A stretch of DNA of 64,000 bases. Origin: Mesorhizobium sangaii. Lineage in GTDB: Bacteria > Pseudomonadota > Alphaproteobacteria > Rhizobiales > Rhizobiaceae. Below are positions 1 through 8,044 of this stretch, in pieces. Under the pieces are notes generated by a model that saw only the letters and a program-made list of their open reading frames with translations, was not told the origin of the DNA and did no database searches. A program made the position numbers and the translations under genes. The first letter of the stretch is position 1; the number at the start of each line of letters is the position of its first letter. The stretch lies in assembly GCF_014207355.1 (NCBI RefSeq), contig NZ_JACHEF010000002.1, positions 1,116,001 to 1,180,000 on the forward strand, in the 5' to 3' direction.

Positions 1-1535
1 AGGTCGCCTTGCGCCATCCTTATGTTGGCGAGCTTGATATGGCTGATGGCGAGATCGCGCTTGACGCCGGGATCGGTTTCCTGAAGCGACCGCTGCTCGA
101 GGTTGGCCAACAGTGCGGAAAAAGCGCGGCCGGCCGCCTCGACATTGCCAACCGTCGCATAGAGGGTACCGAGTTCCTCCAGCGTGCGGCTCTGGCGGTC
201 GGCCTGTTCCAGGCTGAGTGAGGTCTGCCCGGCCTCGCCATAGAGTGCCAGCACGAATTCGTAGCCGTTGATGGCTGCCGCATAGTGCAGGTCGGCGCGC
301 GCCGCGCCTGCCGACAGGAATACCGTTGCGGCCTGCGACAGCGTGCGGTCGACGAAATTCACCTTCAGCGCGTTGCGCGACATCCCGTCGATATTAGCCG
401 CTTCCGCCAGCTTTGCCTGGGCCGCGTCGAAGGCGCCGAGCGACAGCTGCTCTTCGGCCTGCCGACGCAATTCCGTCACTCGCGGATCATCGGCCGCGAG
501 CGTCTTCATCTCGCTGCGCACCTTGACGAAGGCGTCGGCCGCTTCACGCAGCCGGGTATTCAGGCTGTCCGCTGACAAATTGCCGGTGTCGGAACCGATC
601 AGCGCGCCATAGAGCGGCGCAAGCGGAATGTCGGCGTCGCTGGCGATCTGTTCGACTTCGCCGCGCATTTCAGGCGTCACGTCGGCCATTGCGAGCAGCA
701 GGCGTTCGCGCTCCGGCAGTTGTTCCTTCGCCGCCGCGGCAAAGAACAGTTTCGGCAGGCCACTCTCGACATAGGGCAGCTGCTTTCCACGCGACAGGTC
801 ATAGACCTCCTGCTGCACCAAAGTCAGCACCGAGCGGATCTCGAGACCGTCGGTGCCGAGATATTTGGTCAGCGCCATCGTGAACGGCGAATTCTGGCCG
901 GTTCCGTCGGCAGCCGTCTCGCCGGGGGCCGCCGAGAAGGCGAACAGGATGTTTTCGGCGCGGCCAATCCGGCCAAGCCCCGGCTTGACCTTCTCAGTGA
1001 TATCCTTTGCCAGCGAAGTCGCGCCGCGCCCTTCGCCGCTGCTTCTCGCGAAGGGATCGCTGCGGCAGGCGTCGAGCACGATCAGCCCGACCTTGGCGGT
1101 GGCGGCGACCGCGTCGCGCACTTCCTCCAGTGGCAGGCTGGTTTTCTCCAGAGCATCGAGCGAAGAGGCATCGGCATCAATCGGCAGCAGCCGGTCGTCG
1201 CCTGAGATTTCGACGCCATGGCCGGAGAAATAGACCAGCGCCACGTCGGCGCCTTTCGCATCCTGGCGAAAATCGTCGAGCGCGCGGCGCATCCGTCGGA
1301 GATCGCGGTTGGTTTCGAGAACGACCTCGAAGCCGAGCTTCTTCAGCGACGCTTCCATCGCCTCGCCGTCATTGATCGGATTGGCGAGCGGCCGCACCAG
1401 GCGGTAGTCGTCGTCGGCAATGACCAGCGCCACGCGCCGCTCCGCCACCGCGGTGGCGGTGGTCGTAAGCATCAGCAACAAGGCAAACAGCAAGCGCAAG
1501 TCGAACCGCCCCCGGCTCAGTCGTTCGCCAACCAT
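1..1535 (-). CDS. Secreted caspase-like (peptidase C14) protein with C-terminal helical repeats, partial
   Basis: This reading frame is open from an ATG at 1535 to the left window edge, about 511 codons, so its C-terminus is missing. Residues 1-31 form a signal peptide (Arg-rich start, Leu-rich core, AVA before the likely cut). The caspase-fold domain follows. The catalytic His is His106 in YFSGHG, and the catalytic Cys is Cys157 in the strand motif VLDACR. A long Ala-rich helical region (from about residue 260) resembles TPR-type repeats. The family is common in rhizobia as periplasmic caspase-fold/TPR proteins of unknown substrate. Both dyad residues are present, so it should be catalytically competent. 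The strand usually reading NGDYR here reads DDDYR. Domain assignment is firm; the physiological role is unknown. Confidence 0.85.
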   Translation of the reverse strand, partial: MVGERLSRGRFDLRLLFALLLMLTTTATAVAERRVALVIADDDYRLVRPLANPINDGEAMEASLKKLGFEVVLETNRDLRRMRRALDDFRQDAKGADVALVYFSGHGVEISGDDRLLPIDADASSLDALEKTSLPLEEVRDAVAATAKVGLIVLDACRSDPFARSSGEGRGATSLAKDITEKVKPGLGRIGRAENILFAFSAAPGETAADGTGQNSPFTMALTKYLGTDGLEIRSVLTLVQQEVYDLSRGKQLPYVESGLPKLFFAAAAKEQLPERERLLLAMADVTPEMRGEVEQIASDADIPLAPLYGALIGSDTGNLSADSLNTRLREAADAFVKVRSEMKTLAADDPRVTELRRQAEEQLSLGAFDAAQAKLAEAANIDGMSRNALKVNFVDRTLSQAATVFLSAGAARADLHYAAAINGYEFVLALYGEAGQTSLSLEQADRQSRTLEELGTLYATVGNVEAAGRAFSALLANLEQRSLQETDPGVKRDLAISHIKLANIRMAQGD

Positions 1536-1587
1536 TCCACCTGTTTATGGCGCGAGCAAGCCGGGCTTGGGCCGAAAACCGGCTCCT

Positions 1588-2157
1588 TCAGGCCGCCCGC
1601 ATCGGCTTCAGGGCTACACTCCAGCGCAACAGCTCGTCCAGCATGGTCGTGGTTGCGCCCTGCACCTGCTCGCTGGCTCGGAACGAGCCGTCGTGCTCGA
1701 GCAGTTTCTGATAGAGCGGCAAGGAAACCCCTTCGGAGATAGGCATGACGCCCACCGAAGTCAGCAACGGCTTGAGCGCCTGCGCTGCGCGCAGGCCGCC
1801 GGAGACGCCGCCATAGCTAAAGATGGCGGCGGGTTTGTATTTCCACTCGCGCGCGAGATAGTCGATCGCGTTGATGATCGCCGGAGCGGCGAAATAATTG
1901 TATTCGGGCGCCACGAAGACGAAGGCGTCGGCGGCATCGATCGCCGTCGACCAGGCCTTGGTGTGGTCGTTCTGATAGTTGCCAAGCCTGGGGTGATGCG
2001 GCTCGTCCAGAACCGGCAGATTGAACGAGGCGATGTCGGTCAGCACCGGTTCGAATTTCCCGTGCTCGCGCGCGAATGCCTCCAGCCATTCGGCAAAAAC
2101 CGGTCCGGCGCGGCCGGGCCGCGTGCTGCCGATGATGATGTTCAACTGGTGCTTCAA
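1588..2157 (-). CDS. NADPH-dependent FMN reductase family protein
   Basis: A flavodoxin-fold reductase of 189 residues that would use NAD(P)H to reduce FMN or quinone-like acceptors in the cytoplasm. The phosphate-binding loop GSTRPGR is at residues 10-16, and the flavin-contacting PEYNY motif is at 84-88. I chose the TTG at 2157 because AAGGAG lies six bases upstream. A longer frame to 2250 starts without a ribosome site and adds residues that do not look like the family. Its neighbours (caspase-like protein downstream, P450 divergent) give no clear pathway. It could be a ChrR/YieF-like quinone reductase; the substrate is not readable from sequence. Confidence 0.88.
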   Translation of the reverse strand: MKHQLNIIIGSTRPGRAGPVFAEWLEAFAREHGKFEPVLTDIASFNLPVLDEPHHPRLGNYQNDHTKAWSTAIDAADAFVFVAPEYNYFAAPAIINAIDYLAREWKYKPAAIFSYGGVSGGLRAAQALKPLLTSVGVMPISEGVSLPLYQKLLEHDGSFRASEQVQGATTTMLDELLRWSVALKPMRAA

Positions 2158-2369
2158 GGCGTGCTCCTTCGATTGGCGGTATCTCTTGGTGACTGTCACT
2201 AGGGCAGAGCATCCTGTGGGACAAGGCGAGGTCGCCCTCGGAGCGGTCACGATCAGATGAACAGATTGCCTGAGTTTAGTGTCTTGGCCGCCGCGGTTTC
2301 GGTCTGCGTTTCGGTCACATGGACGCCTGGATTACCAGCCACTACATTGAGGTATCAGCGGAGCACTCC

Positions 2370-3737
2370 ATGGACGTCCAGCCCGCCCCCTTCGTTCCCC
2401 CGGCGCCAAAGCCGCGCACGACGCCGCCCTCAACGCTGGAGATGATCCGCATCGTCTACCGCAACCCGCTCGAACTGTGGGGCGAGCATACCTACAACGA
2501 GCCCTGGATTTCGGTGAATGGCATTGGTGGACATCTGGTCGTCGCCAACGATCCCGGCCTCATCCGCCACGTGCTGGTCGACAACGCCAAGAACTACAAG
2601 ATGGCGACGGTGCGCCAGAAGATCCTGCGGCCGATCCTGCGCGATGGCCTGCTGACCGCCGAGGGCGAGGTCTGGAAGCGTTCGCGCAAGGCGATGGCGC
2701 CGGTGTTCACGCCGCGCCATATCTTCGGCTTCGCCGAGCCGATGCTCAGGCGCACGCAAGAGTTCGTCACCCGCTACGAGCGTGGCGGCACGTCCGACAT
2801 CGCCCATGACATGACGCTGCTCACTTACGATATCCTGGCCGAGACGCTGTTCTCGGGCGAGATCGCTGGCCAGCCGGGCAGTTTTGCCAATGAGATCGAC
2901 CGGCTGTTCGAGACCATGGGCCGCGTCGATCCGCTCGACCTGTTGCGCGCGCCCGATTGGCTGCCACGGCTCACCCGCATCCGTGGTCGCAAGACCATGG
3001 CCTATTTCCGCAAGATCGTCACCGACACGGTCAAGATGCGCGAACAGAGATTCAAGCGCGACCCCGAGGCCGTGCCGCAGGATTTCCTGACGCTGCTGCT
3101 CAAGGCCGAGGGACCCGACGGGCTGACGCGGGCCGAGGTCGAGGACAACATCATCACCTTCATCGGCGCCGGCCACGAGACCACGGCGCGTGCACTCGGC
3201 TGGACGCTTTACTGTCTCGCGGAATCGCCATGGGAGCGCGACAGGGTCGAGCAGGAGATCGACCGAGTGCTGGCGCGCGAGCCCGATCCGACGAAATGGC
3301 TCGATGCCATGCCGTTCACGCGTGCGGCTTTCGACGAGGCGCTCAGGCTCTATCCGCCGGCGCCGTCGATCAACCGCGAGCCGATCGAACCGGAAATGTG
3401 GAAGGACCTTTACATCCCGAAATACGCTGCGGTGCTGGTCATGCCATGGGTCGTCCATCGCCACAGGAAACTGTGGGACCGCCCTGACTCTTTTATGCCC
3501 GAACGGTTCCATCCGGGAAACCGCGAGAAGATCGATCGCTTCCAGTATCTGCCGTTTGGTGCGGGCCCTCGCGTCTGCATCGGCGCCAGCTTCGCCATGC
3601 AGGAGGCGATCATCGCGCTCGCCATCATGCTGTCGCGCTTCCGCTTCGACACCACGGACGAAACGAAACCCTGGCCGGTGCAGAAGCTGACCACGCAGCC
3701 GCAAGGCGGTCTGCCGATGCAGGTTACGCCGCGTTAG
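2370..3737 (+). CDS. Cytochrome P450
   Basis: A soluble bacterial P450 of 455 residues. The I-helix oxygen-activation motif AGHETT is near residue 266, the K-helix ExxR pair is Glu323/Arg326, and the heme loop FGAGPRVCIG has its axial thiolate at Cys403. No membrane anchor is visible. I start at the ATG at 2370, which has GGAG eight bases upstream; an in-frame ATG at 2319 would add 17 residues without a ribosome site. Length and motif order resemble bacterial class I or CYP102-like heme domains, but no reductase domain is fused and no ferredoxin gene is adjacent. Redox partners must therefore be elsewhere. Substrate is unknown. Confidence 0.95.
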   Translation: MDVQPAPFVPPAPKPRTTPPSTLEMIRIVYRNPLELWGEHTYNEPWISVNGIGGHLVVANDPGLIRHVLVDNAKNYKMATVRQKILRPILRDGLLTAEGEVWKRSRKAMAPVFTPRHIFGFAEPMLRRTQEFVTRYERGGTSDIAHDMTLLTYDILAETLFSGEIAGQPGSFANEIDRLFETMGRVDPLDLLRAPDWLPRLTRIRGRKTMAYFRKIVTDTVKMREQRFKRDPEAVPQDFLTLLLKAEGPDGLTRAEVEDNIITFIGAGHETTARALGWTLYCLAESPWERDRVEQEIDRVLAREPDPTKWLDAMPFTRAAFDEALRLYPPAPSINREPIEPEMWKDLYIPKYAAVLVMPWVVHRHRKLWDRPDSFMPERFHPGNREKIDRFQYLPFGAGPRVCIGASFAMQEAIIALAIMLSRFRFDTTDETKPWPVQKLTTQPQGGLPMQVTPR

Positions 3738-3888
3738 GTGTGCCGATATTCAGGTGTTGCCGGCCTACGAGCGACGGCTTCCTGCGCTTCCGGTACTCAC
3801 GTACTTTAAGTACGCTCCGTTCCGGTTCTCGGAATCCACCGTTCTCGGCTCGGCCTGACCTGAATCTCAACACACCTTAGGACTGCCG
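3737..3888. repeat. Intergenic palindromic repeat element (REP/MITE-like)
   Basis: The gap between the P450 and the NDUFA9-like gene is framed by inverted ends: AGGTGTG and ATTCAGGT on the left, ACCTGAAT and CACACCT on the right. The centre holds a perfect palindrome, GTACTT-T-AAGTAC, inside a larger imperfect stem. No coding capacity is evident. It resembles short repeats that I recall from Mesorhizobium intergenic regions, but copy number cannot be judged here. Confidence 0.55.
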
Positions 3889-3890
3889 AA

Positions 3891-4868
3891 TTAAGCCGCG
3901 GGCTTGCGCTGCTGGAACTGGCCGGCGGCGCGGAAACGCCAGAGGTAGCTGGGCAGGATCGTGGCGATCGATTGCGGCTGGATGCCAAGCCCGGCCAGTG
4001 TCCGGTTGGCCTTGGCCGCCGCGTCCGAAACGATGTTATGCTCGCGCAGCTGCATCACCTGGTCCTTGGTCAGCAGCGGATTGGGCAGGAGGCCGAGGAT
4101 CGAGGCCTGCATATTCGCCACCCACCACGGCACCGGCACCAGCAGCCGCTTGCGCTCGATCACGTCAAGCAGTTCTTCCATGCACTCCTTGAAGGTCAGC
4201 ACCTTGGGGCCGCCAAGCTCGTAGATCTGGCCGCCATCCACCTTGCCGTCGACCGAACGTGCCACCGCTTCGGCGACGTCGCCGACATAGACCGGCTGGA
4301 ACTTGGTCTGGCCGCCGCCGATCAACGGCAGCACCGGCGAATAGCGGGCCATGTTGGCGAAGCGGTTGAAGAAACTGTCCTCGGGTCCGAAAATGATCGA
4401 CGGCCGGAAGATCACGGCGTCCCTGATCGTCTCCAGAACGGCCTTTTCGCCAAGCGCCTTGGTGCGTGCGTAGTCCGATCCGGAGTCTAGATCGGCACCA
4501 AGCGCCGAAATATGGGTGAGGCCGGCGCCGACGGAGCGCGCCGCTTCGGCCACCGCGCGGGCGCCGAACTCATGCACGGTTGAAAACTTCTGCCGGCCGC
4601 TCTGATGCAGGATGGCGACCAGATTGACGACATGGTCGGCACCTTGAACGGCGCGGTCGACCGACCAGCGGACGCGCACATTGGCCTGCACCGGCTGGAT
4701 CTGGCCGACATTGCCGAGCGGCTGCAGGTGGCCGGCGAGATCGGGCCGCCGGCAGGCGACCCGGATGCGATAGCCGCGTTTGGCCAGCGCGCGCACGACA
4801 TGGCGGCCGACAAAGCCTGAGCCGCCAAAGACGACGACGAGCTTTGGGGTCTGCAGGATTTCGGTCAT
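3891..4868 (-). CDS. Complex I NDUFA9 subunit family protein (atypical SDR, NAD-dependent epimerase fold)
   Basis: An extended/atypical short-chain dehydrogenase of 325 residues. The dinucleotide motif GGSGFVG is at residues 15-21 and a YxxxK motif (YARTK) lies mid-protein. It matches the alphaproteobacterial relatives of the mitochondrial complex I accessory subunit NDUFA9, thought to bind NADP(H) structurally. The ATG at 4868 has GGAG six bases upstream; the frame could extend to 4910 but lacks a ribosome site there. A DoxX gene lies about 100 bases upstream on the same strand, so the two may be co-transcribed. Enzymatic activity is unproven for the family. Confidence 0.88.
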   Translation of the reverse strand: MTEILQTPKLVVVFGGSGFVGRHVVRALAKRGYRIRVACRRPDLAGHLQPLGNVGQIQPVQANVRVRWSVDRAVQGADHVVNLVAILHQSGRQKFSTVHEFGARAVAEAARSVGAGLTHISALGADLDSGSDYARTKALGEKAVLETIRDAVIFRPSIIFGPEDSFFNRFANMARYSPVLPLIGGGQTKFQPVYVGDVAEAVARSVDGKVDGGQIYELGGPKVLTFKECMEELLDVIERKRLLVPVPWWVANMQASILGLLPNPLLTKDQVMQLREHNIVSDAAAKANRTLAGLGIQPQSIATILPSYLWRFRAAGQFQQRKPAA

Positions 4869-4971
4869 GGCTGGCTCCGGCGCTCGCAAGCTTGGCTGAA
4901 GCCGTTTCATAATCCGTTTCGCGCCAAAGGCAAAGGGCGACGCGTGGTCGCGTCACCCCTGTTTCGATCTG

Positions 4972-5424
4972 TTAGAACGCCTTGCCGATGCCGGCGTCGA
5001 CTGAGTGGCGGTTGCCGCCTCGAATGACGAAGAAGAGCAGGATCGCCGCCCACAGAAGCGACTTCTCGGCACCCGAAAAGCCTTGGCTCATCGTGACCCA
5101 GTGGAACCAGACCGTGACCAGCAGCACGAACAGGCCAGCAAAGGCGGCCGGCCGCGTCAAAAGGCCGATGGCAATGAAGATGCCGCCGAAGAATTCCGTG
5201 CAGGCCAGGAGCAACGACCACAAGGCGCCGGGATAGAAGCCGAGGCCCTCGACCATTTCGGCGGCGCCGAAAGGATTGGTGATCTTCTGCGAGCCATGGA
5301 TGGCGAGGAACACACCGGCGACGACGCGAAGAACGGTTTCACCGGCGTCATGCAGCGACGAATACAGGCGGCCAAGCACTGGAACGATCAGCTTGCCGCG
5401 GGAGGCGTCGGTGGTCACGGACAT
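4972..5424 (-). CDS. DoxX family membrane protein
   Basis: A 150-residue inner-membrane protein with four hydrophobic segments, matching the DoxX/SURF4-like family. The typical HGSQK and FPEF-like region reads HGSQKITNPFG followed by a TEFFGG helix. The ATG at 5424 has AGGAGC four bases upstream; the frame extends to 5478 without support. DoxX proteins are linked to thiosulfate/quinone redox chemistry or oxidative stress, but specific roles are mostly undefined. A 20-bp palindrome sits about 58 bases upstream and probably binds a regulator of this gene. Confidence 0.9.
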   Translation of the reverse strand: MSVTTDASRGKLIVPVLGRLYSSLHDAGETVLRVVAGVFLAIHGSQKITNPFGAAEMVEGLGFYPGALWSLLLACTEFFGGIFIAIGLLTRPAAFAGLFVLLVTVWFHWVTMSQGFSGAEKSLLWAAILLFFVIRGGNRHSVDAGIGKAF

Positions 5425-5481
5425 CGTAGCTCCTGTTTTTGTGATAATCCCTTGCAAACGCCCGACGGCACCCGTCAAGTC

Positions 5482-5501
5482 AAGTTAACAAAAGTTAACT
5501 T
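5482..5501. promoter_or_regulatory. 20-bp perfect palindrome, putative operator upstream of doxX-like gene
   Basis: AAGTTAAC and GTTAACTT flank a four-base AAAA spacer and are exact reverse complements. The site lies 58-77 bases upstream of the DoxX start, in the only AT-rich stretch of the region. Size and symmetry suit a dimeric winged-helix repressor (MarR/HxlR type); no such regulator gene is adjacent. Confidence 0.55.
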
Positions 5502-5538
5502 TCATCATCATGTTTTGGCGCCATACAACGAAACACAG

Positions 5539-5562
5539 AAAACCCCGCCGCAGCGGGGTTTT
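5539..5562 (-). terminator. Rho-independent terminator
   Basis: The stem AAAACCCCGC pairs perfectly with GCGGGGTTTT around a CGCA loop, giving a T-run on either strand. It lies downstream of the small reverse-strand gene ending at 5620 and upstream of the DoxX promoter, so it most likely ends that gene. Confidence 0.75.
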
Positions 5563-5619
5563 CCGGGTGACATCATGCGGAAGCCAGGGGCCGACGGAGC
5601 GGCCTGACCTGAGACGGTA

Positions 5620-5900
5620 TCAGGAGGGCGTGAAGCAAGTACGCCCACCCCAGCCCTGGACATCCGACATGGTGCCGCCAACCTTCTTGCAGGCCGCGAT
5701 GAAATCGGCGCTGCAGTTGGCGAATTTTGCATGGCCGTTCTCGCAGTAATGATCCTCGGTGGCGCCGCTCGGAGCGGTGATGACGCCGGGCGCGGACGGC
5801 TTGACCGGCGCGGCCTTCAAGGAGGCAGCCTGTGTGGCGCGCCCATGAACGAGCCGAGAAGAAGGGCGGCGGTCAGCATGGTGAGCTTGGTGTTGGTCAT
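5620..5900 (-). pseudogene. Frameshifted small secreted Cys-containing protein
   Basis: The ATG at 5900 begins a good signal peptide, MTNTKLTMLTAALLLGSFMGA. That frame then stops after 27 codons, near 5817. The frame one base over continues from the same point with TQAASLKAAPVKPSAPG and a C-terminal domain holding four Cys (CENGHAKFANC, ACKK, GRTC) to a TAG/TGA-type stop at 5620. Neither half makes sense alone. Adding one base in the GCGCGCC run near 5835-5842 restores a protein of about 94 residues with an Ala-rich signal cleavage region. So this is either a real one-base deletion or an assembly error. A terminator follows at 5539-5562. No function is assigned to the intact family that I recognise. 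Confidence 0.7.
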
Positions 5901-6141
5901 GGCAATTTCCTTTTGATTTGGGATGGGTTTTCAAGGCGCAAAGGGACATCCCTGCGTGAAACAGGCTTTCGCTTTCGGTTTGCTGTTCCCCTCGGTGTGG
6001 ATCGGGCATGCTCGCCCTGCCCTGGACATAGCTGGGTCGCTGCGACGCGCGGAAAGGTTCAGCAGCGCGCAAAAAAATTGCACCGCAGCTCGCCTTGGGC
6101 GGGCAGTCTTCAGATAACTAGCTGATAAATAAACGGATTAT

Positions 6142-7146
6142 TCAGGAAGAATAACGTGCGGCGAATTCGGAAATGCGCTGCACCACCGCCTTTGGCGCGG
6201 TGATGCCCCGCGCCTGCGCTTTCTCGGCGGCTTCGGCCCGGGCACGCCCGGGCACATGCACGCCGAAGCGCCGCCGCAGCCTATCGAGTTGGTCCTTCAT
6301 GCGCTGCTCGAAATCGGGATCGAGCAGCTTGGGCTCGACGGCAAGCACGAACAGCCCGGTTCCCGGACTGTCCGGTCCGCCGGTGAACCATGGCGCGTCG
6401 AGCGACCAGTTGGCGCCCGACAGGCCAGCCGCCAGCACTTCGACCATCAGCGCGATGTTGGCGCCGCGCTGGCCGCCGAAGGCAAGCATGGCGCCTTTCA
6501 TTGCGGCGGCCGGATCGGTGGTCGGGTTGCCGCTGGCATCCAGCGCCCAGCCTTCGGGGATTTTTTTGCCGTCTTCCGCCGCCTTGCGGATGTTAACGAA
6601 GGCGGTGGCGCTCGACGACTGGTCGATGACAAGCGGCGCGCCGCCGGCGGCAGGTGCTGCAAACGACATTGGGTTGGTGCAGTAGACCGGCTTGACCGAG
6701 CCCGAGCCGGCGAGCACGGCCGGGCCATTGGTGGCGGCGAACGACACCAGCCCAAGTTCGGCCAGCCTTCCGGTGAAGTAGCCGAGCGCGCCGCATGTAT
6801 AGGCGTTCTTCTGCGAGAAGATGGCGACGCCGAACAGCTTTGCCGCCTTGGCGAAGTCGTCGATGGTGCGGTCGAAGCCGGTATGCGCCAGCCCGCCGCG
6901 CGCGTCGGAGAGATAGACCGCCAGCGCCGGCCGGGTGATCACCGGGTCGGCATTGCCGTCGATGCGTCCGGCTTCAAGCGCCTCGAGATAGTCGATGAAA
7001 TGCGACAACCCGACGGTCGAAAGCCCTTCCGACTCGGCGGCAATGATCGAGGCGGTGAGCGATTGCGCCGCTTCCTCATTGGCGCCGGCGCCGAGCGCCG
7101 CCATCCGGCAAAGTCCTTTTGCCTGGTCGAGACTGAGTTGCATCAT
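6142..7146 (-). CDS. Ldh family (malate/L-lactate dehydrogenase superfamily) oxidoreductase
   Basis: A 334-residue NAD(P)-dependent oxidoreductase of the type-2 malate/L-lactate dehydrogenase family. This family includes ureidoglycolate dehydrogenase, diketogulonate reductase and the cyclic imino acid reductases for delta-1-pyrroline-2-carboxylate and delta-1-piperideine-2-carboxylate. Family hallmarks seen are the SHFIDYLEAL region near residue 45, NPMSFAAP near 160 and the FGGQRGANIALMVEVL segment near 225. It is the last gene of the reverse-strand unit ATPase, binding protein, permease, permease. The divergent arm encodes arginine-type hydrolase and ketoarginine decarboxylase genes. From that context I infer a keto or imino acid derived from a guanidino amino acid as substrate; this is inference only. 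Confidence 0.88.
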   Translation of the reverse strand: MMQLSLDQAKGLCRMAALGAGANEEAAQSLTASIIAAESEGLSTVGLSHFIDYLEALEAGRIDGNADPVITRPALAVYLSDARGGLAHTGFDRTIDDFAKAAKLFGVAIFSQKNAYTCGALGYFTGRLAELGLVSFAATNGPAVLAGSGSVKPVYCTNPMSFAAPAAGGAPLVIDQSSSATAFVNIRKAAEDGKKIPEGWALDASGNPTTDPAAAMKGAMLAFGGQRGANIALMVEVLAAGLSGANWSLDAPWFTGGPDSPGTGLFVLAVEPKLLDPDFEQRMKDQLDRLRRRFGVHVPGRARAEAAEKAQARGITAPKAVVQRISEFAARYSS

Positions 7147-7174
7147 GGCTGCCTCTAAGCGAGTAGGGAGTGGT

Positions 7175-7240
7175 GGCTAGTGAATAGAGGATGCGGCGCG
7201 CCGCTTCTACCCGCTATTCGCCCCACGCACCTCACTAGCC
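7175..7240. repeat. Inverted repeat between permease and Ldh genes
   Basis: GGCTAGTGA at 7175-7183 is the reverse complement of TCACTAGCC at 7232-7240, which includes the stop codon of the upstream permease gene. The interval also has the self-complementary GCGGCGCGCCGC. It could form a hairpin that adjusts expression of the downstream Ldh gene relative to the transporter. Confidence 0.4.
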
Positions 7241-8044
7241 GATCTTGTTGGGGATCCGCGCCTCGATCCTGCTGAAGGCGAAGACCAGAATACCGGTGAT
7301 CGTCATGTAGATCAGCGCCAGCAGCAGCAGGGGCTCGTAGGTGAGGTAGGTGTCCTGCCGCACCTTGGACGAAACGGCGAAGATATCGATGACGCTGATC
7401 GTCGCCACCAGCGGCGTCGACTTCAATTGCAGCACGGTTTCGCCGGTCAGCGTCGGCAGCGCCCGGTAGAACGCCTGTGGCAGCCAGATGCGCCGAAATG
7501 TCTTCCAGCGGGTCATGCCGAAGGCGCGGGCGGCCTCGAGCTGGCCCTTGGGAACGCCGGCAAAGGCGCCGCGCATCACCTCGCCCTCATAACCGGCGAA
7601 AGACAGGGTCAGCGCCAGCACGCCGTAGGGCCAGGCTTGCCGGAGATACGGCCACATCCAAGATTCGCGGATCCACGGATATTGCGGAAACAGCGAGCCG
7701 AGGCCGTAATAGAGCAGCCACAACTGGATCAGCAGCGGCGTGCCCCGGATTACCGTGCAGAAGACCTTGGCGGGTGCTGCGAACCAGAACGAGCCGGTCG
7801 CCTGCGCCAGCCCCAGCGGCACGGCGAGCAGGAAGCCCAACACGCAGGTGACGGCCAGGATCCACAGCGAGCGCCAGATGCCCAGCAATCCCATTTCATA
7901 ATATTGCGGCAGCCAGTCCCAGCGCATGAAAAAGGTGGCCCCCAGGACCAGGCCGAGTGCAATCAGGATCAGCACGATGCGGTGCGGCTGCAGCCACAAT
8001 GACGTTCGCGCAACGACATTGATGATGGCCGCTTCACCAGGCAT
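7235..8044 (-). CDS. Polar amino acid ABC transporter permease (HisM/OccM type)
   Basis: A 269-residue integral membrane subunit of a polar amino acid importer, with about five hydrophobic segments. The EAA-type cytoplasmic loop GQLEAARAFGMTRWKTFRRIWLPQ contacts the ATPase. It resembles the second permease of histidine, arginine and opine (octopine/nopaline) transporters. Its ATG overlaps the stop of the preceding permease (TGATG), so the two subunits are translationally coupled and presumably equimolar. The N-terminal about 30 residues precede the first helix and are longer than in minimal family members. Confidence 0.93.
   Translation of the reverse strand: MPGEAAIINVVARTSLWLQPHRIVLILIALGLVLGATFFMRWDWLPQYYEMGLLGIWRSLWILAVTCVLGFLLAVPLGLAQATGSFWFAAPAKVFCTVIRGTPLLIQLWLLYYGLGSLFPQYPWIRESWMWPYLRQAWPYGVLALTLSFAGYEGEVMRGAFAGVPKGQLEAARAFGMTRWKTFRRIWLPQAFYRALPTLTGETVLQLKSTPLVATISVIDIFAVSSKVRQDTYLTYEPLLLLALIYMTITGILVFAFSRIEARIPNKIG

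Noticed and set aside
2430..3704. Long reverse-strand open frame opposite the P450 gene
   Set aside because: It is the antisense shadow of a high-GC gene with every P450 motif on the forward strand; its product is Arg/Ala/Gly-rich with no recognisable domain.
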